Shown here: positions 17,452 to 26,121 of the stretch, in pieces
Numbering within the stretch: position 1 is the stretch's first letter
How the letters are laid out: each line of letters starts with the position of its first letter
DNA from: Comamonadaceae bacterium
GTDB lineage: Bacteria; Pseudomonadota; Gammaproteobacteria; Burkholderiales; Burkholderiaceae
Length of the DNA: 42,112 nt
Assembly: GCA_947484245.1 (NCBI GenBank)
Contig: CANKOT010000008.1
Span: 1 to 42,112 of the forward strand
Reading direction: 5' to 3'
The notes under the pieces: generated by a model
What the model saw: only the letters and a program-made list of their open reading frames with translations
Told to the model about the DNA's origin: nothing
Database searches by the model: none
Translations under genes and position numbers: made by a program

Positions 17452-18024
17452 GTGACACAGACGTTTTCCAAAGTCACAGCGCCCTACGATGCGTGGGTTT
17501 TAGAAACATCTGCACAAGCAGGCGACTTGGCCATGCCAGGCAAACCGCTCATGACCGTCTATGCGCCGCAACCCTTGCGCGTAGTGTTGCAATGGCCAGC
17601 GTCGCAGAAAAGCGCGTTGCCAAAGCTCAGTGACATTCAAATTCAATCGGGACCAGAAACCATCAAGCCTGTGGCAATGCAAATCATGCCTAACGCCGAT
17701 GGCATCAGTCAAACCATTGGCATCAAATTGGATTTGCCCCGGACTGGGATGCCCGTGAATGTATCGCCGGGTCAGCAAGTTCAAGTGCGAATAGCTGGCG
17801 CCGCGCAAGCCAAAGGCTTGGTGCCCAAATCAGCCATCTTGCGCCGAGGTGAAATTACGGCCGTGTATGTCGCGCAAGAAAATGGCTTTGCCATGAAATT
17901 GGTGCGCTTGGGCGCAGACCATGGTGGCGCTGGTGTTGAAATTTGGGCGGGCCTTAAAGATGGCGACTTGATTGCTGTGGATGCCATACAAGCCGGCATG
18001 AGAGGTGCACATGTCGCCAAATAA
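17452..18024 (+). pseudogene. RND efflux periplasmic adaptor, 3' part (same frame, after the TAA)
   Basis: This continues the adaptor in the same reading frame: VTQTFSKVTAPYDAWVLETSAQAGDLAMPGKPLMTVY is the returning half of the lipoyl domain, followed by the beta-barrel and membrane-proximal domains to LIAVDAIQAGMRGAHVAK. The first codon after the TAA is GTG, so re-initiation is conceivable, but there is no Shine-Dalgarno at proper distance and the product would lack a signal peptide. The rest of the frame is intact, which implies a recent mutation, read-through or a sequencing error rather than long decay. It overlaps the pump gene by 14 bases. Confidence 0.86.
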
Positions 18025-21000
18025 TCAGCCAGAACAGCCATCAGGACAAAGCAGCTTTGGCTTTGCAGGACAACTCGCGGCCAAGTTTCAAAGTAACGCG
18101 CTCACACCTTTGCTGGCCATCGTGGCCTTGCTCATGGGTTTGTTTGCCGTGTTGGTCACACCGCGCGAGGAAGAGCCGCAAATCAATGTCACCATGGCCA
18201 ATGTGCTGATACCTTTTCCGGGTGCCAGCAGCGAAGATGTTCAAAACAAAGTAGCGCGGCCAGCAGAACAAGTACTGGGTCAGATTGCGGGCATTGAGCA
18301 CACCTATTCTGTGTCGCGCCCTGGCATAGCAGTGTTGACGGTTCAATTCAAAGTAGGCGTACCGCGCACCGAAGCCTTGGTGCGTTTGTACGATGTGCTC
18401 AATGCCAATCAAAACTGGTTGCCGCGTGACCTGGGCACCTTGCCACCCATTGTCAAACCCAAAGGCATTGACGATGTGCCTGTGCTGGCGGTCACTTTGT
18501 GGGGCAAAGATGCACCTTCGGCCTTGGAGTTAGAGAGCGTGGCGCGCAGTCTCGAAATGGATTTGAAGCAAGTCAAGGGCACCCGCGAGGTGCAAACCAT
18601 CGGCGGCCCAGGTCGGGCGGTGCAAGTGAACTTGAACCCTACTCGATTGCGCGAACGAGGGCTTGACTTGCTGGGTGTTCAGGCCGCATTGGCGGGCGCC
18701 AATTCAATAGCGCCTTCTGGCCATGTGATAAACCCCCACAACCCTGCCGGACAGCGCATCAACATTGAAACAGGCAACTTTTTTGAATCAGCCCAAGATG
18801 TGGCCGATGTGGTGGTGGGCGTCCATACTGGCAAGCCCATCTACTTGAAAGAAGTGGCGCAGATTGAAGAAGGCGCACAACAAGCGCAGCAATACGTGAG
18901 CTATTTACCAGGTTCTTCACAAGTCGATTTGAAGGGCCAGATGTACCCCGCCGTAACCCTCACGGTGACCAAAAAGCCCGGTGAAAACGCCGTCGATGTG
19001 GCCCGCGCTGCACGCGCACGCGTTGAACAGTTGCGAAACACCGTATTGCCGCAAGGCATCGAAGCCACCATCACCCGCGACTACGGCGAAACTGCTGCTG
19101 AAAAAGCCAACAAGCTGATTCAGAAGTTGGCTTTTGCCACGGCTTCGGTTATTTTGCTGGTGGGTTTTGCACTGGGCAAACGTGAAGCTGTGATTGTGGG
19201 CGGTGCGGTCATTATGACTTTAACCGCCACCTTGTTTGCCAGCTGGGCGTGGGGCTTCACACTCAACCGTGTGAGCTTGTTCGCACTCATTTTCTCGATT
19301 GGTATTTTGGTGGACGATGCCATTGTGGTGGTGGAAAACATTCACCGCCATCAGCAGCTGTATCCTGGCAAATTGCTCAAAGAAATTATTCCTGTAGCTG
19401 TCGATGAAGTGGGTAGCCCCACCATCTTGGCCACCCTCACCGTGATTGCAGCTTTGCTACCCATGGCCTTTGTGTCGGGCCTCATGGGCCCTTACATGAG
19501 CCCCATTCCCATCAATGCCAGCTTGGGTATGGCGCTGTCTTTGTTGATTGCTTTCACCGTCACACCTTGGTTGGCTTTGAAGTGGATGAAGTCGCATCAT
19601 GGTGTTGGCGGTCACGCATCAAGCAAGGAAACACCGCATGCGCCTGCCACAGGTTTTGCCGCACGCTTGCCTGAGTTTTTTGGCCGCATCTTAAGGCCCT
19701 TTTTAAACAGCAGCCGTCAGCGATGGAAACTTTTCGGCGGCATCTTGTTGGCCATGGCCCTTTCGGTGGGACTGGCCGGTGTGCAGTGGGTCATTCTGAA
19801 AATGCTGCCCTTTGACAACAAGAGCGAATTTCAAGTCGTGGTCGACATGCCTGCTGGCACCCCTTTGGAAAACACCGCGGCAGCTTTACAAGAGATGGGC
19901 ACATTCTTAGCGCAACAAAAAGAAGTCTTGGATGTGCAGTCGTATGCCGGTAGCGCCAGCCCCATTACGTTCAATGGCTTGGTGCGCCAATACTATTTGC
20001 GTGCCGATGCCGAACAAGGCGACCTGCAAGTCAATTTGGTCGACAAGCAGCAACGTTCTGAAAAGAGCCACGCCATTGCACAGCGCTTGCGCCCCGCTTT
20101 GGAAAAAATTGCGGCCACACATGGCGCCAACATCAAAGTGGTGGAAGTGCCGCCTGGCCCGCCGGTCATGAGTCCGCTGGTGGCAGAAATCTATGGCCCC
20201 GATGAAGCTGGTCGTCAGGCCTTGGCTGCCAGCGTGGCCAAAGCATTCGCCAAAACACCCGGCATTGTGGGCGTTGACACGTCTCTCAAAGTGGACGCCC
20301 CAAGGCAGTGGTTGCAAGTGCGAACGCAACGTGCCGAAACACTGGGCATTCCCGTTAGCGCCATTGCACGAACTGTGCAGGGTAGCTTGCAAGGTGTTGA
20401 TGCCACCTTCATGCGCAATGACGGCAGCAAAATGCCCGTGCCAGTGCGTTTGCAACTGCCACTGCAATCGCAGGTGGGCTTGAACGAGGTGTTGGCCATG
20501 CCCATGCGTGCGGCCAATGGACAGCTTGTGCCTTTGTCTGAGTTGGTGGAAATCAAAACCGAAGTGATTCAAAAACCGCTGTTCACCAAAGACTTGCTGC
20601 CTGTGAGTTATGTCATGGGTGACATGGCTGGTGCACAAGACTCTCCCCTTTATGGCCTCTTTGGCATTCGTGCCAACATGAAAGATGCGGCACTGCCTGG
20701 ACAAGGCAACATAGGCGAGTATTGGATTCAACAACCCAGCGACACTTACCGCGAGTACGCAGTCAAGTGGGATGGTGAATCACAAATCACGTACGAAACA
20801 TTTCGCGACATGGGCACAGCCTATGGTGTGGGTTTGATCTTGATTTATCTGCTGGTGGTGGCGCAGTTCAAGAGCTACCTCACCCCCTTGGTCATCATGG
20901 CGCCTATTCCGCTCACCCTAATTGGTGTCATGCCAGGTCATGCTTTGTTGAATGCGCAGTTCACGGCCACCAGCATGATTGGCATGATTGCGTTGGCCGG

Positions 21001-21286
21001 CATCATTGTGCGCAATTCCATTTTGTTGGTGGACTTTATTGAGTTGCAAGTGGCGCAAGGCATGGACTTCAAAGAAGCCGTCATTCAATCGGCCGCGGTG
21101 CGCGCGCAGCCCATTGTGCTCACGGGCTTGGCCGCCATGATTGGTGCGTTCTTTATTTTGGACGACCCCATCTTCAATGGCTTGGCTGTGTCGCTCATCT
21201 TTGGTATTTTGGTGTCCACACTGCTCACGCTGGTGGTCATTCCTGTGCTCTATTTTTCTTTGTTTAAACCTAAGGAGTCTTTATGA
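18011..21286 (+). CDS. Efflux RND transporter permease subunit
   Basis: This is a proton-driven inner-membrane pump of the resistance-nodulation-division family, 1091 residues from the ATG at 18011 (a GTG at 18005 is also in frame; GAGGTG sits just upstream of the ATG). It shows helix 1 with the following VTPREEEPQINV segment, two large periplasmic loops, and helix 4 with GILVDDAIVVVENIHRH, where the Asp pair is the usual proton-relay site. The second half includes LIYLLVVAQFKSYLTPLVIMAPIPLTLIG and GIIVRNSILLVDFIE. It lies between the split adaptor and a DUF2892 gene, with stop-start overlap (ATGA) to the latter. The substrate is unknown; the operator upstream hints at a sulfur or metal stress role. 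Confidence 0.94.
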   Translation: MSPNNQPEQPSGQSSFGFAGQLAAKFQSNALTPLLAIVALLMGLFAVLVTPREEEPQINVTMANVLIPFPGASSEDVQNKVARPAEQVLGQIAGIEHTYSVSRPGIAVLTVQFKVGVPRTEALVRLYDVLNANQNWLPRDLGTLPPIVKPKGIDDVPVLAVTLWGKDAPSALELESVARSLEMDLKQVKGTREVQTIGGPGRAVQVNLNPTRLRERGLDLLGVQAALAGANSIAPSGHVINPHNPAGQRINIETGNFFESAQDVADVVVGVHTGKPIYLKEVAQIEEGAQQAQQYVSYLPGSSQVDLKGQMYPAVTLTVTKKPGENAVDVARAARARVEQLRNTVLPQGIEATITRDYGETAAEKANKLIQKLAFATASVILLVGFALGKREAVIVGGAVIMTLTATLFASWAWGFTLNRVSLFALIFSIGILVDDAIVVVENIHRHQQLYPGKLLKEIIPVAVDEVGSPTILATLTVIAALLPMAFVSGLMGPYMSPIPINASLGMALSLLIAFTVTPWLALKWMKSHHGVGGHASSKETPHAPATGFAARLPEFFGRILRPFLNSSRQRWKLFGGILLAMALSVGLAGVQWVILKMLPFDNKSEFQVVVDMPAGTPLENTAAALQEMGTFLAQQKEVLDVQSYAGSASPITFNGLVRQYYLRADAEQGDLQVNLVDKQQRSEKSHAIAQRLRPALEKIAATHGANIKVVEVPPGPPVMSPLVAEIYGPDEAGRQALAASVAKAFAKTPGIVGVDTSLKVDAPRQWLQVRTQRAETLGIPVSAIARTVQGSLQGVDATFMRNDGSKMPVPVRLQLPLQSQVGLNEVLAMPMRAANGQLVPLSELVEIKTEVIQKPLFTKDLLPVSYVMGDMAGAQDSPLYGLFGIRANMKDAALPGQGNIGEYWIQQPSDTYREYAVKWDGESQITYETFRDMGTAYGVGLILIYLLVVAQFKSYLTPLVIMAPIPLTLIGVMPGHALLNAQFTATSMIGMIALAGIIVRNSILLVDFIELQVAQGMDFKEAVIQSAAVRAQPIVLTGLAAMIGAFFILDDPIFNGLAVSLIFGILVSTLLTLVVIPVLYFSLFKPKESL

Positions 21287-21510
21287 CTGTTGAACGCTAC
21301 ATCCGCATCATTGCTGGATTATTTATCATGACTTCGCTGGCCTTGGGCATTGAAGGCAGCCCGCTGTTTGTCAGCTCATGGGCTTTGGCATTCACCGCAT
21401 TTGTGGGCGCCAATTTGTTTCAGTTCGGCTTCACCAATACCTGCCCTATGGGTTGGATGTTGCGCAAGTTGGGCGTGCCTGATGCAGCGCCCTGCACGGC
21501 ACAAAGTTAA
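21283..21510 (+). CDS. DUF2892 (YgaP-like) small membrane protein
   Basis: This 75-residue protein has two hydrophobic helices and the family hallmarks MTVERYIRIIAG at the N-terminus and FQFGFTNTCPMGWMLRKLGV towards the C-terminus, including the CP dipeptide at residues 54-55. Similar domains form the membrane anchor of the rhodanese YgaP and recur in sulfur-transfer and sulfide-detoxification clusters. The ATG overlaps the pump stop (ATGA) and is preceded by TAAGGAG, so it is translated with the pump. A second Cys lies near the C-terminus (PCTAQS). Its role in an efflux operon is not established. Confidence 0.88.
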   Translation: MTVERYIRIIAGLFIMTSLALGIEGSPLFVSSWALAFTAFVGANLFQFGFTNTCPMGWMLRKLGVPDAAPCTAQS

Positions 21511-21594
21511 ATCGATCCCGCGGCTTCATCACTGGCACAATGCTGCCATGACACCCATTAATTTGTTGACTGTGTTAAGGGCTTAGGACGAACC

Positions 21595-22554
21595 ATGGAA
21601 CTTCGTCAGTTGCGTGCATTCGTTAGAGTGGTCGAGTTGGGCAGTATCAGCCGCGCTGCCCTTGATTTGAATTTAGTTCAATCTGCGCTCAGCCAGCAAA
21701 TGACCAAGCTAGAAAGCGAGTTGTCTACTCGGCTTTTGCAGCGTTCTCCACAGGGTGTCACGCCGACCGAAGCGGGCGTTGCTTTTTTTAGAGAAGCCCA
21801 ACTCACTCTCAGGCATGCCGAGCAGGCGGTGCGTGCGGCCAAGGAGTCACGCTTGTCGGGCACCGTCAGTGTGGGCTTGGCACCCACCACCGCGGCAGTG
21901 TTGGGCATGCCCTTGATGCGTGCCTTGAGGGAGCGCTACCCCGATGTTCGCCTGCACATGGTTGAAAGTCTTTCCGGGCATTTGACGAGCATGTTGAATG
22001 CACGTCAGCTTGACTTGGCTGTCTTGTTTGACTCGCACTTGTTGCCCAGTCCAGATTTGAAAACAGCGCGTCGCTGGAGCGTGATGCCGCTCTTAGAGGA
22101 AGAACTGTTCTTTATCAGCGCCAAGAAAAATACCAGTGCCAAGATGGCAAAGACCCTCAAATTGAGCCAGCTCAAGCAAGAGCCGCTCATCTTACCAACT
22201 GGCCCCCATGGCTTGAGAAGCACACTCGATGCAGCTTTTGCCAGGATCAAATTGGTGCCCAATGTGGTTTTGGAGATTGACTCTTTGGCCTTGCTCATGG
22301 AGGCGGTAGACGCTGGATTGGGCGCCACTTTGCAGCCATGGGCTGCGGTCGCCAGATTTCCAGATGCGGCCGAGAGGTTTCACATGGCCCGCATTTCTGA
22401 AGCCAACGTTCAGCGTGTCAATGTGCTGTGCAGCTTGTCTGAAGACGAGCTTTCGCCAGTGGCTTTGGCCGCGCGTGTTGTTCTCAAAGATTGTGCTCAG
22501 CAGTTGGTCTCGCAGGGCATTTGGACTGGCGCCAGGGTGAAACTCTCCAAATAG
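21595..22554 (+). CDS. LysR family transcriptional regulator (TcuR-like)
   Basis: This is a 319-residue LysR-type regulator. The N-terminal winged helix-turn-helix is typical (MELRQLRAFVRVVELGSISR, then SALSQQMTKLESEL, residues 1-60), followed by a linker helix and the two-lobe effector domain (SGTVSVGLAPTTAAVLG onward). The N-terminal part resembles Nac/TcuR-type members. It precedes, on the same strand, the SDR-tcuA-tcuB genes and is separated from them by a LysR-type dyad at 22567-22593, so it is the likely local regulator responding to tricarballylate or a similar acid. The effector is inferred from context. Confidence 0.92.
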   Translation: MELRQLRAFVRVVELGSISRAALDLNLVQSALSQQMTKLESELSTRLLQRSPQGVTPTEAGVAFFREAQLTLRHAEQAVRAAKESRLSGTVSVGLAPTTAAVLGMPLMRALRERYPDVRLHMVESLSGHLTSMLNARQLDLAVLFDSHLLPSPDLKTARRWSVMPLLEEELFFISAKKNTSAKMAKTLKLSQLKQEPLILPTGPHGLRSTLDAAFARIKLVPNVVLEIDSLALLMEAVDAGLGATLQPWAAVARFPDAAERFHMARISEANVQRVNVLCSLSEDELSPVALAARVVLKDCAQQLVSQGIWTGARVKLSK

Positions 22555-22566
22555 AGCCTGCCCAAA

Positions 22567-22593
22567 TGGGGTATCACTTTTTTTGATACCCCA
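22567..22593. promoter_or_regulatory. LysR-type operator dyad upstream of the tcu-like operon
   Basis: TGGGGTATCA and TGATACCCCA are perfect 10-bp inverted arms around CTTTTTT. They contain ATC-N9-GAT and a T-N11-A core, the standard LysR box. The dyad lies 82 bp before the SDR start and just after the LysR gene. As RNA it could also form a hairpin, but no T run follows the second arm. Confidence 0.65.
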
Positions 22594-22674
22594 ATCCCTT
22601 CAATCGAGTCCCTGGTGCAGATGAAGGCGTTAAAGTGTCATTCATCACAAAAACCCTGATTGGAGAGAGACACC

Positions 22675-23430
22675 ATGGACTTGCAACTCAAAGACAAAAC
22701 AGCGCTGGTGACTGGCGCAAGCGTTGGCATCGGTCGCGGCATTGCCAAGGTATTGGCGGCCGAAGGTGTCAGGCTTGCCATTTCAGCGCGTCGCACAGAA
22801 AAGTTGCAAGAAGTGGCAGATGAAATTGTGGCTGCTGGCGGTCATCGCCCGGTCATCATTGAGTCTGACCTCTACTCAGAAGACGCAGCGGCCAAACTCA
22901 CTTCTGCTGCCATCCAAGGCCTGGGCCACGTGGACATATTGGTCAACAACGCCGGCGGCTCACGCAGCTTCAAAGATTTGCACGTGAGCGAAGAAGCTTG
23001 GCAAGAAGCCATCACCTTGAACTTTCACCGCCCACGCCAAGTGGCCGATGCCTTGATCGATCAAATGATTGCGCGCAAATGGGGCCGCATCATCAACATC
23101 ACCGGCAAGAGCGAACCCGAGCACGTGAACGGTGCTTTCTGCGCCAAAGCCGGCATTCACAGTTGGGCCAAAGGCTTGTCTCGCATGGTGGGCCCACACG
23201 GCATCACCGTGAACTGCCTGCCGCCTGGCCGTATTCACTCTGAGCAAATTTTCCGCAACTACAGCCCAGAATACCGTCAGTGGCAGTGCGACAACGAAAT
23301 TCCCGTGGGTCGATATGGCGAACCCGAAGACATGGCCAACATGGTGGCCTTCTTGTCGTCGCCCTTGGCCGGCTACATCACAGGCGCTGTGATTCCTGTC
23401 GATGGCGGACTGCGCCGCTATCAATTTTAA
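22675..23430 (+). CDS. SDR family protein lacking the usual catalytic Ser and Tyr
   Basis: This 251-residue Rossmann protein of the short-chain dehydrogenase/reductase superfamily keeps the nucleotide loop TGASVGIG (13-20), NNAGG (91-95) and the C-terminal YITGAVIPVDGG. In the active site the usual Ser aligns with Gly144 (INITGKSEP) and the Tyr of YxxxK aligns with Ala154 (AFCAK), leaving only Lys158, with about three residues deleted between them. Oxidoreductase activity by the standard mechanism is therefore doubtful. The ATG at 22675 follows GGAGAGA; a TTG at 22660 is in frame but less likely. It is first in an operon with tcuA (15-base gap) and tcuB. Confidence 0.88.
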   Translation: MDLQLKDKTALVTGASVGIGRGIAKVLAAEGVRLAISARRTEKLQEVADEIVAAGGHRPVIIESDLYSEDAAAKLTSAAIQGLGHVDILVNNAGGSRSFKDLHVSEEAWQEAITLNFHRPRQVADALIDQMIARKWGRIINITGKSEPEHVNGAFCAKAGIHSWAKGLSRMVGPHGITVNCLPPGRIHSEQIFRNYSPEYRQWQCDNEIPVGRYGEPEDMANMVAFLSSPLAGYITGAVIPVDGGLRRYQF

Positions 23431-23445
23431 ATTTGGAGTCCTTGA

Positions 23446-24936
23446 ATGACACTGGATGTTTTGGTCATTGGTGGCGGCAACGCAGCTTTGTGTGCGGCGC
23501 TCATGGCGCGCGAAGCAGGTGCAAGCGTCATGCTGTTGGAGTCAGCGCCTCGCGAATGGCGCGGCGGCAATTCCATTCACACGCGTAATTTGAGGTGCAT
23601 GCACGATGCCCCCCAAGATGAGTTGGTCGAGGCTTATTCTGAAGAGGAATTTTGGCAAGATTTGTTGAAGGTTACCGGTGGTTTGACCAACGAGCACTTG
23701 GCGCGTTTGGCCATTCGTCACTCTGAGCACTGCAGACCATGGATGTTCAAGCACGGCGTCAGATTCCAGCCTTCATTGTCGGGTGCACTTCACACGGCGC
23801 GCACCAATGCCTTCTTCATGGGGGGCGGCAAAGCCCTGGTCAATGCGTACTACCGCAGTGCCGAGAAACAGGGCATTCAAATTCAGTACAACGCTGAGGT
23901 GCATGAAATAGAGCTGGAAAACGGCGTGTTCAAAGCTGCCATCGTGAGACACAAATCGGCCACAGGCGAGCTCATTCGAACAGAGCGCATTGCAGCCAAA
24001 ACATGTGTCATGGCGGCGGGTGGTTTTGAATCCAATTTGGCGTGGCTGCGTGAAGCTTGGGGACAAAACGAGCTAGGTGAATTTCCCGCTGACAATTTTT
24101 TAATTCGGGGCACCAAATTCAATCAAGGGACGTTGCTCAAGTTCATGCTGAACGCCGGCGCCGATCAAATCAGCGATCCTACGCAAGCGCACATGGTTGC
24201 CATTGACGCGCGCGCGCCGCTTTACGACGGCGGTATTTGTACGCGCATCGATTGCGTCACTTTGGGCGTTGTGGTGAATAAAAATGCAGAGCGCTTTTAC
24301 GATGAAGGTGAAGACTTTTGGCCCAAGCGTTACGCCATTTGGGGCCGACTGGTTGCGCAGCAAGCAGGTCAAATTGGTTACTCCATTTCGGACGCCAAAG
24401 CCGTTGGCCGTTTCATGCCTCCCGTCTTTGAAGGCACGGTGGCCCAAACGCTGCCAGAGCTTGCTCAAAAGATTGGCCTCAATGTCGAGACTTTCATGGC
24501 CACCATGAATGCCTACAACCAAGCCTGTGTGCCAGGCCGGTTTGACCATACTGTTTTAGACGATTGCCACACCGAGGGTGTGAGCCCTGCCAAAACACAC
24601 TGGGCGTTGCCGCTAGACACGGCGCCTTTTTATGCTTACGCCGTCAAGCCCGGTGTCACATTCACCTATCTGGGATTGAAAACAGACGACACCACAGCTG
24701 TACGTTTTCAGAATCAACCAAGTCCCAATTTGTTTGTGGCCGGAGAGATGATGGCGGGCAACGTTTTGGGCAAAGGCTACACCGCTGGCGTTGGCATGAC
24801 CATTGGTACTGCATTTGGCCGAATTGCGGGCCAGCAAGCCGCCCGTGCTGCATTGGGCATCTCTGAGTCTGAGCCGCGTTTGGCGCAGCAAGTGATGCAG
24901 GGCACCGCAGACAGAGACACGCGCGTTAGCGCTTAA
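23446..24936 (+). CDS. tcuA: FAD-dependent tricarballylate dehydrogenase TcuA
   Basis: TcuA oxidises tricarballylate to cis-aconitate, which enters the TCA cycle. It belongs to the fumarate reductase/succinate dehydrogenase flavoprotein family. The 496-residue protein begins with the dinucleotide-binding VLVIGGGNAALCAALMAREAG (residues 5-25) and the family-specific WRGGNSIHTRNLRCMHDAP, then RTNAFFMGGGKALVNAYY. It ends with FVAGEMMAGNVLGKGYTAG and GIAFG-like FAD closure. AGTCCTTGA-type weak ribosome binding precedes the ATG. It sits 15 bases after the SDR gene and 10 before tcuB, whose product would reoxidise its FADH2. Substrate assignment follows the TcuA-TcuB pairing. Confidence 0.93.
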   Translation: MTLDVLVIGGGNAALCAALMAREAGASVMLLESAPREWRGGNSIHTRNLRCMHDAPQDELVEAYSEEEFWQDLLKVTGGLTNEHLARLAIRHSEHCRPWMFKHGVRFQPSLSGALHTARTNAFFMGGGKALVNAYYRSAEKQGIQIQYNAEVHEIELENGVFKAAIVRHKSATGELIRTERIAAKTCVMAAGGFESNLAWLREAWGQNELGEFPADNFLIRGTKFNQGTLLKFMLNAGADQISDPTQAHMVAIDARAPLYDGGICTRIDCVTLGVVVNKNAERFYDEGEDFWPKRYAIWGRLVAQQAGQIGYSISDAKAVGRFMPPVFEGTVAQTLPELAQKIGLNVETFMATMNAYNQACVPGRFDHTVLDDCHTEGVSPAKTHWALPLDTAPFYAYAVKPGVTFTYLGLKTDDTTAVRFQNQPSPNLFVAGEMMAGNVLGKGYTAGVGMTIGTAFGRIAGQQAARAALGISESEPRLAQQVMQGTADRDTRVSA

Positions 24937-24946
24937 ATAGAACATC

Positions 24947-26119
24947 ATGCAAATACTTCAACAACTCACTCAAGAAGCTCAAGCTTTGGGCCGTGGCGAA
25001 ATTCTTTTAACGGCCCCTGAAAAAGAAGTGGCACGCCAGCTTCAAATTTGCAATGGCTGCCGCTATTGCGAAGGGTTTTGTGCTGTGTTCCCAGCCATGA
25101 CGCGGCGCTTGGAATTTGGCAAAGCCGATATTCACTACCTGGCCAATTTGTGCCACAACTGCGGCGCATGCTTGCACGCTTGCCAATACGCACCACCGCA
25201 CGAATTTGCCATCAATGTGCCCAAGTCGATGGCCACCGTGCGGGGCCAAACCTATGCCGATTACGCTTGGCCCAAGGCCCTGGGCGGGCTTTACAAGCGC
25301 AATGGTTTGACGGTGTCGATGGCCTTGGCGGTCAGTCTCAGTTTGTTTTTGATGCTGGCGATTGAAAGCAATGGCACGCTGTGGGGCGGCCCAGTCCAAA
25401 ATGGCTTTTACGCCATCTTCCCGCACAACCTCATGGTGAGCATGTTTGCACCTATTTTCTTGTGGGCAGTGCTGGCGCTGACATTGGGGGTGATCAAGTT
25501 TTGGCGTGAAGTGACCCCCGCTACCAGTGGGGCGCCCTTGAGCTCTCCCGCCGCGGCGGAAGCCGCACACGACGCCTTGCGTTTAAAGTATTTGGGCGGT
25601 GGGCATGGAGAGGGCTGCAACAACGAAGACGATGCTTTCACCTTGGCGCGAAAACGCGCGCACCATCTGACCTTCTATGGCTTCATGTTGTGCTTTGCCG
25701 CCACCAGCGTTGCAACCATTTATCACTATCTGCTGGATTGGCCGGCACCCTACGACTTCACCAGCCTGCCCAAATTGCTGGGCACCGTTGGCGGCATCTC
25801 TTTGACCTTGGGCACCTTGTGGTTGTGGCGCCTTAATTTGGCGCGAGACCCCAACCATGGCGACGCTCAACAAAGACCCATGGATCGAGGTTTCATTGCC
25901 CTGTTGTTCTTTATCAGTGTGACGGGCTTGGCCTTGATGCTGTCTAAAGATACCGCCGCCATGCCGATTTTGTTAGCGGTGCATTTGGGCATGGTCATGG
26001 CCTTGTTCTTAACCTTGCCCTACGGCAAATTTGCGCATGGCATTTTCAGAACAGCTGCATTGCTCAGATTTTCCGTTGAAAAAAGACAACCCAGCAAGTT
26101 GGCACTCGGCGGTGATTGA
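24947..26119 (+). CDS. tcuB: Tricarballylate utilization 4Fe-4S protein TcuB
   Basis: TcuB takes electrons from TcuA-bound FADH2 and passes them to the membrane quinone pool. The 390-residue protein has two CxxCxxCxxxC clusters at residues 35-45 and 69-79, then a membrane region of about six helices (from [22 protein letters not shown], through [20 protein letters not shown], to [17 protein letters not shown]) with His residues suited to haem or quinone contact. No tcuC-like transporter gene follows: convergent mnmA begins within 3 bases. The two stop regions share the 13-bp palindrome TGAGCTTAGCTCA. Confidence 0.94.
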   Translation: MQILQQLTQEAQALGRGEILLTAPEKEVARQLQICNGCRYCEGFCAVFPAMTRRLEFGKADIHYLANLCHNCGACLHACQYAPPHEFAINVPKSMATVRGQTYADYAWPKALGGLYKRNGLTVSMALAVSLSLFLMLAIESNGTLWGGPVQNGFYAIFPHNLMVSMFAPIFLWAVLALTLGVIKFWREVTPATSGAPLSSPAAAEAAHDALRLKYLGGGHGEGCNNEDDAFTLARKRAHHLTFYGFMLCFAATSVATIYHYLLDWPAPYDFTSLPKLLGTVGGISLTLGTLWLWRLNLARDPNHGDAQQRPMDRGFIALLFFISVTGLALMLSKDTAAMPILLAVHLGMVMALFLTLPYGKFAHGIFRTAALLRFSVEKRQPSKLALGGD

Positions 26120-26121
26120 GC

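Noticed and set aside
19907..20734. 275-codon open frame on the minus strand opposite the RND pump
   Set aside because: Low-complexity His/Gln-rich translation fully antisense to a conserved pump gene; no homology recognised.
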